A stretch of DNA of 64,000 bases. Source: Mugil cephalus. Taxonomy: Eukaryota > Chordata > Actinopteri > Mugiliformes > Mugilidae. The notes under the pieces are model-generated. The model saw nothing but the letters and a program-made list of their open reading frames with translations, ran no database searches and was not told the origin of the DNA. The position numbers and the translations under genes are program-made. Below are positions 23,432 through 34,897 of this stretch, one piece after another. Every line of letters begins with the position of its first letter. Position 1 is the first letter of the stretch. Where the stretch lies: positions 16,833,001 to 16,897,000 of the forward strand of contig NC_061781.1 in NCBI RefSeq assembly GCF_022458985.1, written 5' to 3'.

Positions 23432-23510
23432 TACTGTACTATACTATACTATACTATACTATACTATACTGTACTATACTATACTATACTATACTATACT
23501 ATACTATCTC
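23432..23510. repeat. Pentanucleotide (ACTAT)n microsatellite
   Basis: About fifteen units of TACTA with two TACTG variants. The duplicate locus at 37,025-37,055 has only about five to six units. Confidence 0.95.
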
Positions 23511-24919
23511 TTAAACTCGACACATATTAAACACTCTGTTTAAGGCAACAAATCAACCACTGAAAGTGGTTAAATTTTTTATTTCAACAAATTAACTGCT
23601 ACTACTACGTTTTGCACAAACATTAGAAAACTTTGACACACGAAGATTGAAAAGTCCAGATTTAGAGTATAATGACATGAGTAATAAAACACTCGTTGTG
23701 TCCATGTGCAGTTCAGCACTCTACTCGACCAGTGACATGACACTGACAACAAAAAGGCGAGTGCTTCCAGACTGCTGCACTATGTGTGTCATCTAGGAAG
23801 AGACTAACAGCAACGTGCATAAACATCCTAGGTTTTCAAAAAGTACAACACAAACTGTGAATTTAGAAATGATCATTTGTAATTTTGCATAACACGCGCT
23901 ATTAAGTGCACATAAACGTATTTGTTCATGCTGAATCTAAAGCTGAAAGGCATCACTCACCTCCAGAGACAGACAGCTGATGCGATGACACATAGAAGCA
24001 ATCCGACTGCAGCTGTGAGTACGTATGGTAAATATGATGAACTTGTTTCTACGTAAAATCAGATCAGAATGATATTTAAGTATTTTTTCAGTTTAAACTG
24101 TTTGAACTGTATGAAGCATGTTGCAGAAATGATGAGCCATGTTTTTTACTCTACCTACCTTCAATGTTCTCAGACACAGTTAAATTCCAGGAAACACTGT
24201 TTAAGCCTCGTCTGTCAGTTGCACTACATGAATAAAGTCCTGCATCTTCAGGTTGAGCACTGAAAATATTTAACTTTAAAAGATCTATTTTCAGTCTGTG
24301 AGAGGATACATTTGAAAAAGTCTGATTTATCAAGACAGAATGTTTATAAATGAATCTTTTAAAGTTCCAGGTAATTTACGAAGCATGTTCTCTGGATACG
24401 TTGCAGTGGAACGTGACTGAGTCTCCTCTGGATATCAGCATATCCCTGTGGTCAGTTACTGGGATATCTAAAGTTCAAAGGAAACAATCCATCATGATGA
24501 AATAAAACGTGCACTTAAATCTGCATAAAAGCATCACAAACACAAGCCTCCTCTTTACCTGCAAAGACACGGTGCGCTAGCAGCACAATGAGGAGCAGAG
24601 CTGCTTGGTTTTGGCTGAACATCATGACCATCAGACAGAGAATGACACTCTGGAACTGTCGGCTCTAAACATAAATGTGGAGGCGCTGAGAAAAGGAAGT
24701 GGTTAGTTGCTAACATTGCTAATATTGAAGAAAGCAATACAAATAATCAGCATAAATTTTAATGATCAAATAAACCCAGAGAAAACAACATCATTACTGT
24801 ACCTGTAAGGACACGACACAAAACCAGCAGCAGAGTGAAGAGCACAGCGGCTTGGTTTACACGAGACATGGTGACCATCAGACAGAGAAGGAGGGATTGG
24901 AACATTACCACGTGTTTTG

Positions 24920-26095
24920 AAATGTAGGGTGTATGTAGATGCAACAGAAAGGAAGTGGTTAGTTGCAGTTGAACAACAAAAAAAACAACAACAAAAAAAA
25001 ATGAATGCGTAAGTCACACATCCATGTAAAATCCAATATTAATTATTGATTTAATGTTTCAACTTGACTGAAAATAAACTGAGATTTATTTCTTGTCACT
25101 ATAATCATATGATGAGCTGAAATATAAAATGCAGGAAAACCTCATCTCACGCTGAAGACACGTTGGCCTCACACTGTGAACACTGAGCATCCTTTACTTG
25201 AATGCACGTATCGTGTATGTGCAATAACCACATCTTGTTGGTTGGAGAGTTTCAAACACTTTGATGAGGCCTGAGTCTGCTGACTTGAAGCATTTCTAAC
25301 CATCTAATATTATATAGCTTTGTGCGACTACCTTGAAATATGAGAGACCCATGAGTTAGCTTTGAGTTAACTTTATTTACATTATAACAACATTACAACT
25401 GTAACCCTTAACATGAAGACTGTAGTTTCTGGTTTCTTAATGTGTTCTTGTTTCTTCTGCCTCTCAGTCTGCTCTCCACTCTTCTGATTTTCTTTGAAGA
25501 AGCACTTTTATATCATCAGAATCCAGGTGCATGTCACAACAAGAAACTAATCCAACATCCAAAGAGTGTAAAAATACAGGAAATGACGCAAAACAAGAAA
25601 CACACAAGAAGGACAGGAAACACAAAGAAAACCGAACAGGGTCACAAGAAATATTCAAAACACAGAACCGTGACACATTTGAGTTATTAGCGACATCTAC
25701 TGGAAAATGAAATAAACAAAACATGAAGAGCATAAAATTCAAAGACAGATGATCTGCATGCAAGAAAAAATAGATTAAACATTTAAAAATATAAGCTACA
25801 CTTTGGTACTTTTCCTTATTGCAAGAACTTTGCACAGATGCATCATTTTCACATGTAATGAAATACTTTCTTTGTCTTGTACTTTGTGCTTGTCAGCTCA
25901 GTGGACTCGACAGGTTTACAGGAGTCTCTCAGAGCTCATGATTGGTCTATACACTGCACGTCTGTGGGGTTGAGGAGGGGCCACCTATGTGAATGAAAGT
26001 AAATGGGTAACAAATAGGTGATATTGACTAAAAAAACACATTGTGACACTTTAATTTGTGTATTATTAAAGTTCCTCTAACCTCTCCTCCCAATA
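24920..26095. repeat. Array spacer between genes 4 and 5
   Basis: Leader A 5' flank, the plus-strand signal-like frame near 25,414, a truncated dispersed repeat at about 25,545-25,680 and the flank of the next tail exon. No gene called. Confidence 0.6.
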
Positions 26096-26130
26096 GACCT
26101 TGATACTGAGCCTGGCTCAGGATCCTGCTC

Positions 26131-29100
26131 TCACACAGAGTTTGGGGTCCTGGCCCGACATCTTCTGCAAACACAAAAGAGTAAAACTGAATAAACATCA
26201 TCAGTTAAATGTTAAAAGTACAAGTTCTGCTGCACACGATGCAAGATTTTTACAATACTGGCTGTAAAACACATTTTATCTTAAAAACCACTAGATAACA
26301 CGGACAGAACTAAACAGATGTGGTCAGCTTTGATCGGTTTGTGTGTGAATCTGGTGTGATAATACGTTTGCTGGTCTCCAATTAATGTGTTACAACGTTG
26401 CAACGTGAAACTGCTGCTTAGAAGAGAGAGATTTAGATCAACATTGAGGACAATCTGCATAATATTCTAAATATAGCGAAGAGGAACTAATAATGTTCAG
26501 TGAACCTTGTTTAAAGTGGCCTAAACAAGTTTTGCTGTTTACACGGTCGAGACAAGCTCTTCTACGGCGTTGATGCTCTCGTCTACTTCTTCAAACTGGG
26601 GATTCTCCTGCTACCAGCTTCACTAAATAAGCAGCTCACTCAACCTGACTTAGAAAAAGTTTAACCAAACCTTTAAGTCTCTGACAGAGCTACTAAAATC
26701 CGTCAAGCTCAACATTTTAAAATGTTTTTTAACACTCAGTGCATCTGTATATATTTTTTATTTTTAACACCACAATTTATCATTAATATTGAATGTGAGT
26801 GTCATATTCCAACTTATCATGTTATAACAGGATGAGAAATGAATAATAATGCTTCAGAAAAGAAAGATAATGAGAGAATAATATGATTGTTCTCCACATC
26901 AGAATAACATGTAATTACATCTAGAACTGGTAAAGTTTCTATGTTGATCAAGAAACTTCTCAAAACTACCACTTTTATTTTGTCACCTTAGCAGCAATGG
27001 ACCCATTTCACCACTGATACAGTATAATTAATGTTAATGATTAAACCTACATTTTGTTTATTAGTGAGACAGTTTTAGTTTTGCGTGTGAGTCCTCACTA
27101 ATGTCGTTCACTGAGGCCGTTGTTAAAACAAGTCCAAATGTCTGCTGTAATACAGTGACATGACTTAACATTCCTACAATGCACTGAAAATGTTTTTTAT
27201 GACTAAAGATTAGAACAATGTGAAAAGTCTATTTCAAATTAGAACAAATAAAAAACAGAAATGAAATACAACTCTCTCAGTCCAGTTGTCATATATAAAG
27301 TCAGTATCAGCAAAGATTGATAAAAGAAAAACTTGTGAATTTGTTTGAACCAGCTTCCAAATAAAATATGTAAAGATGTAATTTTTGTAATAACAGTAGA
27401 AAGGAAGTAAAAATTCTCACTCACCTCCAGAGGCAGACGGCTGATACGATGCCACATAGAAGCAATAAAGTTCCACGTAAGAGTATGTATAGTAAATGCC
27501 ACGATGAACTGGTTTCTGGATAAAATAAAATCAGAATTTTATTTAAGCAGTTTTATGTTTGAACTGTGTGATGCATGTTGCACAAATGATGAGCCATGTT
27601 TTTTACTCTACCTACCTTCAATGTCATCAGACACAGTTAAATTCCAGGAAACACTGTTTAAGCCTCGTCTGGAAGTTACACTACATGAATAAAGTCCTGC
27701 ATCTTCAGGTTGAGCACTGAAAATATTTAACTTTAAAGGATCTATTCTCAGTCTGTGAGAGGATACATTTGAAAAAGTCTGATTTATCAAGATAGAATGT
27801 GTATAAATGAAGCTTTTAAAGTTCCAGGTAATTTCCGAAGCATTTTCTCTGGATATGTTGCAGTGGAACCGGACTGAGTCTCCTCTCGATATCAGCATAT
27901 CAGCTACTGGAGAAAGCAATACAAATAATCAGCATAACATTTAATATTCAAATAAACTGACAAAACAACATCAAAATTATATTTATGTAGTTTTATGTTT
28001 GAACTGTGTGATGCATGTTGCAGAAATGATGAGCCATGTTTTTTACTCTACCTACCTTCAATGTCCTCAGACACAGTTAAATTCCAGGAAACACTGTTTA
28101 AGCCTCGTCTGGAAGTTACACTACATGAATAAAGTCCTGCATCTTCAGGTTGAGCACTGAAAATATTTAACTTTAAAAGATCTATTTTCAGTCTGTGAGA
28201 GGATACATTTGAAAAAGTCTGATTTATCAAGACAGAATGTTTATAAATGAATCTTTTAAAGTTCCAGGTAATTTCCGAAGCATTTTCTGTGGATACGTTG
28301 CAGTGGAACCGGACTGAGTCTCCTCTCGATATCAGCATATCAGCTACTGGAGAAAGCAATACAAATAATCAGCATAACATTTAATATTCAAATAAACTGA
28401 CAAAACAACATCAAAATTATATTTATGTAGTTTTATGTTTGAACTGTGTGATGCATGTTGCAGAAATGATGAGCCATGTTTTTTTACTCTACCTACCTTC
28501 AATGTCCTCAGACACAGTTAAATTCCAGGAAACACTGTTTAAGCCTCGTCTGGAAGTTACACTACATGAATAAAGTCCTGCATCTTCAGGTTGAGCACTG
28601 AAAATATTTAACTTTAAAAGATCTATTTTCAGTCTGTGAGAGGATACATTTGAAAAAGTCTGATTTATCAAGACAGAATGTTTATAAATGAATCTTTTAA
28701 AGTTCCAGGTAATTTCCGAAGCATTTTCTGTGGATACGTTGCAGTGGAACGTGACTGAGTCTCCTCTGGATACCAGCATATCCCTGTGGTCAGTTACTAG
28801 GATATCTAAAGTTCAAAGGAAACAATCCATCATGATGAAATAAAACGTGCACTTAAATCTGTATAAAAGCATCACAAACACAAACCTCCTCTTTACCTGC
28901 AAAGACACGGTGCGCTAGCAGCACAATGAGGAGCAGAGCTGCTTGGTTTTGGCTGAACATCATGACCATCAGACAGAGAATGACACTCTGGAACTGTCAG
29001 CTCTAAACATAAATGTGGAGGCGCTGAGAAAAGGAAGTGGTTAGTTGCTAACATTGCTAATATTGAAGAAAGCAATACAAATAATCAGCATAAGATTTAA

Positions 29101-29243
29101 TGATCAAATAAACCCAGAGAAAACAACATCATTACTGTACCTGTAAGGACACGACACAAAACCAGCAGCAGAGTGAAGAGCACAGCGGCTTGGTTTACAC
29201 GAGACGTGGTGACCATCAGACAAAGAAGGAGGGACTGGAACAT
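26131..29243 (-). CDS. Type I IgSF receptor with three tandem Ig exons (gene 5)
   Basis: Exons: leader A 29,141-29,243; leader B 28,897-28,969; Ig1 28,497-28,805; Ig2 28,056-28,346; Ig3 27,616-27,906; TM 27,425-27,515; tail 26,131-26,164. Every Ig exon is phase 1-1, so a three-domain ectodomain is possible. Ig1 and Ig2 and the introns between them are almost identical (period about 441 bp), which points to recent tandem exon duplication. TM: WHLLYILLRGTLLLLCGI then VSAVCLW. The direct tail is RRCRARTPNSV then TGA. The optional terminal exon at 27,061-27,144 has lost one base and is frameshifted relative to the other copies. The duplicate at 39.9-41.9 kb has only one Ig exon, so the count changed after the segmental duplication. 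Confidence 0.72.
26290..27420. other. Type I receptor intron between TM and tail exons
   Basis: Contains a conserved minus-strand open segment near 26,510-26,590 (NPQFEEVDESI..., stop), present in copies at 9.55, 12.74, 40.05 and 59.22 kb. It has an upstream AG but its phase (0) does not fit the TM donor (phase 2), so I do not call it an exon. About 220 bp at 26,300-26,535 is present here and at 58.95-59.2 kb but absent from the 9.5, 12.7 and 40.0 kb copies. Confidence 0.4.
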
Positions 29244-29301
29244 TACCACGTGTTTTTAAATGTAGGGTGTATGTAGATGCAACAGAAAGGAAGTGGTTAG
29301 T

Positions 29302-31380
29302 TGCAGTTGAACAACAAAAAAGCAACAATAAAAAATAAAAAAAATGCGTAAGTCACACATCCATGTAAAATCTAACATGAAGTATTGATTTAATGTTTCA
29401 ACTTGACTGAAAATAAACTGAGATTTATTTCTCGTCACTATAATCACGATGAGCTCAAATATAAAACGCAGGAAAACCTCCTCTCACACTGAAGACACGT
29501 TGGCCTCACACTGTGAACACTGAACATCCTTTACTTGAATGCACGTATCGTGTATGTGCAATAACCACATCTTGGTGGTTGGAGAGTTTAACACTTTGAT
29601 GAGGCCTGAATCTGCTGACTTGAAGCATTTCTAACCATCTAATATTATACAGTTTTGTGTGACTACTTTGAAATATGAGAGACCCATGAGTTAGCTTTGA
29701 GTTAACTTTATTTACATCATAACAACATTACAACTGTAACGCTTAACATGAAGACTGTAGTTTTTGAGGAGGGGCCACCTATGTGAATGAAAGTAAATGG
29801 ATAAGAAATAGGTGATATTGACTAAAAAATACATTGTGACACTTTAATTTGTGTATTATTAAAGTTCCTCTAACCTCTCCTCCCAATAGAACTTGTCTTA
29901 ATATGGTAATATGGTGAACAAGAACACGTTGTGGTAAGTGAGTCTTGTTTTAAGTGGCCTAAACATGTTTTGCCGTTACATGGTTGAGACAAAATCTTCC
30001 GTCTACTTCTTCAAACTGGGGATTCTCACGCTACCAGCTTCACTAAATAAGCAGCTCACTCAACCTGACTTAGAAAAAGTTTAAGTGTACATATTTCTAC
30101 TTCCCAAAACTACTACTTTTATTTTGTCATCTTAGCAGCAATGGACCCATTTAACCACTGATGTAGTATAATTAATGTTAATGATTAAACCTGCATTTTG
30201 TTTATTGGGGAGACAGTTTTAGTTTTGTGCATAATAGAATGTTTGCTTTAATCCAGTGATGTGACTTAAATTCCTACAATGCACTGAAAATATTGTTTTA
30301 TGACTAAAAATGCACTGTTGCAGTTGAACAACAAAAAAACAACAATAAAAAAAAAATGAATGCGTAAGTCACACATCCATGTAAAATCTAACATGAATTA
30401 TTGATGTAATGTTTGAGCTTGATTAAAAATAAACCGTGAGACTTATTTCTCATCACTATAATCATATGATGAGCTGAAATATAAAATGCACCCCATGTTT
30501 CGCTGCAGGAAAACCTCCTCTCATGCCGAAGACACGTTGGCCTCAAGCTGTGAACACTGAGCGTCCTTTACTTGAATGCACGTATCGTGTATGTGCAATA
30601 ACCACATCTTGGTGGTTGGAGAGTTTAACACTTTGATGAGGCCTGAATCTGCTGACTTGAAGCATTTCTAACCATCTAATATTATACAGTTTTGTGTGAC
30701 TACTTTGAAATATGAGAGACCCATGAGTTAGCTTTGAGTTAACTTTATTTACATCATAACAACATTACAACTGTAACGCTTAACATGAAGACTGTAGTTT
30801 TTGAGGAGGGGCCACCTATGTGAATGAAAGTAAATGGATAAGAAATAGGTGATATTGACTAAAAAATACATTGTGACACTTTAATTTGTGTATTATTAAA
30901 GTTCCTCTAACCTCTCCTCCCAATAGAACTTGTCTTAATATGGTAATATGGTGAACAAGAACACGTTGTGGTAAGTGAGTCTTGTTTTAAGTGGCCTAAA
31001 CATGTTTTGCTGTTACATGGTTGAGACAAGTTCTTCCGTCTACTTCTTCAAACTGGGGATTCTCACGCTACCAGCTTCACTAAATAAGAAGCTCACTCAA
31101 CCTGACTTAGAAAAAGTTTAAGCGTACATATTTCTACTTCCCAAAACTACTACTTTTATTTTGTCATCTTGGCAGCAATGGACCTATTTCACCACTGATG
31201 TAGTATAATGTTAATGTTGATGATTAAACCTGCATTTTGTTTATTGGGGAGACAGTTTTAGTTTTGTGCATAATAGAATGTTTGCTTTAATCCAATGATG
31301 TGACTTCAATTCCTACAATGCACTGAAAATGTTTTTTATGACTAAAATTAGAACAATGTGAAAAGTCTATTTCAAATTAA
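29302..31380. repeat. About 1.03-kb tandem duplication of spacer plus collapsed intron
   Basis: The segment 29,302-30,300 is repeated at 30,319-31,345. Each copy runs from the leader A flank through a shortened spacer (joined at GACTGTAGTTTTTGAGGAGG), the start of the tail-exon region (ending at CAATAGAACTTGTCTTAATA, which replaces the tail exon) and into remnants of the TM-tail intron. No intact exon remains. It separates the two big segmental copies. Confidence 0.75.
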
Positions 31381-31420
31381 ATCAAAAAATAGAAGGGAAA
31401 CAAAATACAACTTGCACCAC

Positions 31421-32240
31421 AAATATTAGAACATGCAACAGTAAGGCACAGTGCATGTATGTAGCGTTAGCACCACTTTAGCATGCTAGCTAGCAACTCC
31501 GAACCATTAGCATCATCTTATCACTTTTTATATCTATGGTTACAAAGTGCATGACTCATCTCACTTAGACAAAACGTCAAGCCAAACGTAGCTTTTACTG
31601 CAGTTACTTACTTTCTATGTTACAGTGAGGCCAGGCATGCATGCTAACCATGCTAACCTCTAGCTCATTAAGCAGGTGTTCGAGTGAAGAGCACAGCAGC
31701 TTGGTTTACATGAGACATGGTGACCATCAGACAGAGAAGGAGGGACTGGAACATTACCACGTGTTTTGAAATGTAGTGTGTATGTAGATGCAACAGAAAG
31801 GAAGTGGTTAGTTGCAGCTGAACAACAAAAAAACAACAATAAAAAAAAAATGAATGTGTAAGTAACACATCCATGTAAAATCTAACGTGAATTATTGAGC
31901 TTGATTAAAATAAACTGTGAGACTTATTTCTCATCACTATAATGATATGATGAGCTGAAATATAAAATGCACCCCATGTTTCACTGCAGGAAAACCTCTC
32001 ATGCAACATTAAGGCACAGTGCATGTATGTGACATTAGCACCACTTTAGCACGCTAGCTAGCAACTCCGAACCATTTGCATCATCTTATCACGTTTTATA
32101 TCTAAGGTTACAAAGTGCATGACTCGTCTCACTCAGACAAAAGGTCAAGCCAAACGAAGCGTTTACTGCCGTTACTCACTTTCTATACATGCATGCTAAC
32201 CATGCTAACCTCAAGCTCATTAAACAGGTGTTTGGGTGGT
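31421..32240. repeat. Second copy of the repeat-flanked leader A fragment
   Basis: Direct repeats at about 31,434-31,686 and 32,004-32,240 enclose the partial leader A (31,687-32,003) exactly as at 17.8-18.6 kb, with a few substitutions. Confidence 0.7.
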
Positions 32241-32362
32241 TAGTAACAGCGCGACGAGTAAAGTTTCCGTGGCTCACCGCTGCAAAATGACTTGGAGGGG
32301 GGTCTTAACGCTTGAGGTGTTAAATACAGGATCAGAGTTTAGAGTAAGAAGTTCAGCGTTAA

Positions 32363-33516
32363 CCCTCTATGGTACGCATTATGATGCCAGTTTAAAAAAG
32401 TGTTTTTTTGTCTTAAAATAGACTAAATAAACATAATCTAAAGAATTTTTATTTTTTTTTTTAATTTTTTGGAAGTTTTTGGGCTTCGTTGCCTGTAGGC
32501 AACATTGTACCATGATGGTAAAAAGTGCAAAAGAGACTTTTTTTTCCAATTCAAAAAAAAAAAATAATTTATGTCCTAAACATGTATAAAATATTTAAAA
32601 GCATTACAATATATACCATTGTAAATTTTAAAACATTAGAAAAGGAACTCTTTTGAAGGGTTTGTTGTGTGAACAATGCCTGTAGGCAACATTGTACTAT
32701 TGTGGAACAACAAATTGAAATGAATGTTTTGAAGAGTCAAAGCGTAATACTTTAAAGAAAGTATTCAAACAAAGTTCATAACGATTAGAAGTGCGATTTC
32801 TACCCTCTTCTTCTTGTTCAAAGAGCCTAGAATGAGGCTGAATTCATTCTGTAAATGGAGGCAAATGTGTATAAGCAATTAAGACAGGCAACGTTCACTA
32901 CCATAGTAGACTGTGGTCTACAGAGTATAGTAATAGCTTGAACCTACTGCAGCCAACGTCAAATTTATCTTTGTTAAATTGTACAATTTAAAATAAAATT
33001 ATGATGAATGGCATGCTTTTGAACATAATACCTGAACACACAATACTCACACAGTCTCATGCTGCCATCGTGATTCCATAATGATTCACTGTTGCCTCAA
33101 GGCAACATATGCAATTTACCATAATGGTACATTGTTGCCTCAGGGCAACAGTTGCATTTTAACATGTTTCCATTATTTAATTAGCAAATACATTGCATGG
33201 AACTATCAACAATTAAAGTTTACTCATCTATTAGTGTGAATATATTTTTTTCCTGATGGAAAAGGGCCAAGAAGTTATGTTTTCAAACGATTTCTGTTGT
33301 GCAAAATGGCAAAGCTGTTACCTTTGACTGAGTCTGCAAAAAAGGGGTTCCAAGATGGGCTCCTGAAAGTCATGTGTCAAATTAAAGCATTGTGATTGGT
33401 TCCCTATGGTTTTCCCTCTTTTTTAAAGTATTGCATCATTCAAAGGGATGTATTGTGGAGATTTAGCAAGTCGAAAATTGGTATGTTGCCTGAGGGCAAC
33501 AACGTAACATAGAGGG
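32363..33516. mobile_element. Non-autonomous piggyBac-type element, copy 2
   Basis: Same termini (CCCTCTATGG ... CATAGAGGG) and TTAA flanks (32,359-32,362 and 33,517-33,520) as copy 1. Near 33,105-33,150 it keeps about 43 bp that copy 1 lacks. That segment is bounded by GTTGCCTCA repeats, so copy 1 probably lost it by slippage or recombination. No transposase is encoded. Confidence 0.85.
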
Positions 33517-33784
33517 TTAATATTTTAACATTTGCACCTAGATGTTTGATTTAGTGACACTTCCTTTTTACACTCGGTTTTTGACAACAACTATTTATCG
33601 ACTGAGAGTTAATTATAATGGATTAACTCTACCCAGAGTATAATTAACTCTACTAGTGTATTTCTAGTTTAACACCAAGAATTCAACTCTTCTCAATTTG
33701 CTGTGCATGATGAACTGATTTCTGCATAAAATCAATGTGATGCATGTTGCAGAAATGATGAGCCATGTTTTTTACTCTACCTAC

Positions 33785-34279
33785 CTTTAGTCCTTAGACA
33801 CAGTTAAATTCCAGGAAACACTGTTTAAGCCTCATCTGTAAGTGACACTACATGAATAAAGTCCTGCACCTTCAGGTTGAGCACTGAAAATATTTTGAAA
33901 ACTTTAAAATTCAGGATCTATTCTCAGTCTGTTAGAGGATACATTTGAAAACGTCTCATTTGACGTGATGTACTGTTTATAAATGAATCTTTTAAAGCTT
34001 AATTTCCGAAGCATTTTCTCTGGATATGTTGCAGTGGAACGTGACTGAGTTTCCTCTGGATACTAGCATATCCCTGTGGTCAGCTACTGAAGTCTCTAAT
34101 ATTGAAGAAAGCAAAACAAATAGTATAACATTTTAATGATCAAATAAACCCAGAGAAAACAACATCTGTACTGTATCTGTAAGGACACGACACAAAACCA
34201 GTAGCAGAGTGAAGAGCACAGCGGCTTGGTTTACACGAGATGTGGTGACCATCAGACAGAGAAGGAGGGACTGGAACAT
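33785..34279 (-). pseudogene. Receptor pseudogene (gene 6), twin of the 20.1-kb copy
   Basis: Leader A at 34,177-34,279 has the same broken donor (ACAG|AT). Leader B is missing. The Ig exon remnant at about 33,785-34,085 has the same truncated 3' end and frame-breaking insertion. The TM exon is reduced to TGAACTGATTTCTG beside the composite repeat. Confidence 0.8.
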
Positions 34280-34897
34280 TACCACGTGTTTTGAAATGTA
34301 GGGTGTATGTAGATGCAACAGAAAGGAAGTGGTTAGTTGCAGTTGAACAACAAAACAATAACAATAAAAAAAAAATGAATGCGTAAGTCACACATCCATA
34401 TAAAATCTCATATGAATTATTGATGTAATGTTTGAGCTTGATTGAAAATAAACCGTGAGACTTATTTCTCGTCACTATAATCATATGATGAGCTGAAATA
34501 TAAAATGCACCCCATGTTTCGTGCAGAAAACCTCCTCTCACACTGAAGACATGTTCGCCTCAAGCTGTGAACACTGAGCATCCTTTACTTGTGTAACGTG
34601 CTGTACCCACAACATGTGGCTCAGAGAATTTAAAACACTTTGTTGAGGCCTACGTCTGTTGACTTGAAGGAATTCTCAACATCTAATATTATATATTGAC
34701 TCGCTTGAAATATGACGGACTCATGGGTTAGCTTTGACTTAACTTTATTTACACTATAACAACATTACAACTGTAACCGTTAACATGAAGACTGTAGTTT
34801 TATTGTATTAATTAGAGTCCACTTCCCTCAAAGTGCCGGTTTTCAAACTAGAAAATGTAATGTGCTTCATACATCGTCCATGTCTCTGTTTCCATCT

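Larger units (their letters stand above)
21262..24905 (-). pseudogene. Type II IgSF receptor pseudogene (gene 4)
   Basis: All exons of the type II layout are present: leader A 24,803-24,905; leader B 24,559-24,631; Ig 24,159-24,467; TM 23,961-24,050; tail exon 1 21,469-21,538; tail exon 2 21,262-21,381. Two nonsense changes distinguish it from its 13.6-kb-offset twin at 34.9-38.6 kb: the Ig codon GAA before ITWNF is TAA, and a CGA in tail exon 1 is TGA (a CpG transition). The last exon still reads a clean acidic-then-basic tail (NQEEDNTDQRR, QYMERLNSIYGDNWVDKSFR, stop). A receptor truncated in the Ig domain would be non-functional; recent inactivation is likely. Confidence 0.8.

Noticed and set aside
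26510..26590. Conserved segment NPQFEEVDESI as a cytoplasmic exon
   Set aside because: The acceptor phase does not match the TM donor, one copy (30.0 kb) is deleted inside it, and differences among copies are mostly amino-acid changing. Left as a possibility only.
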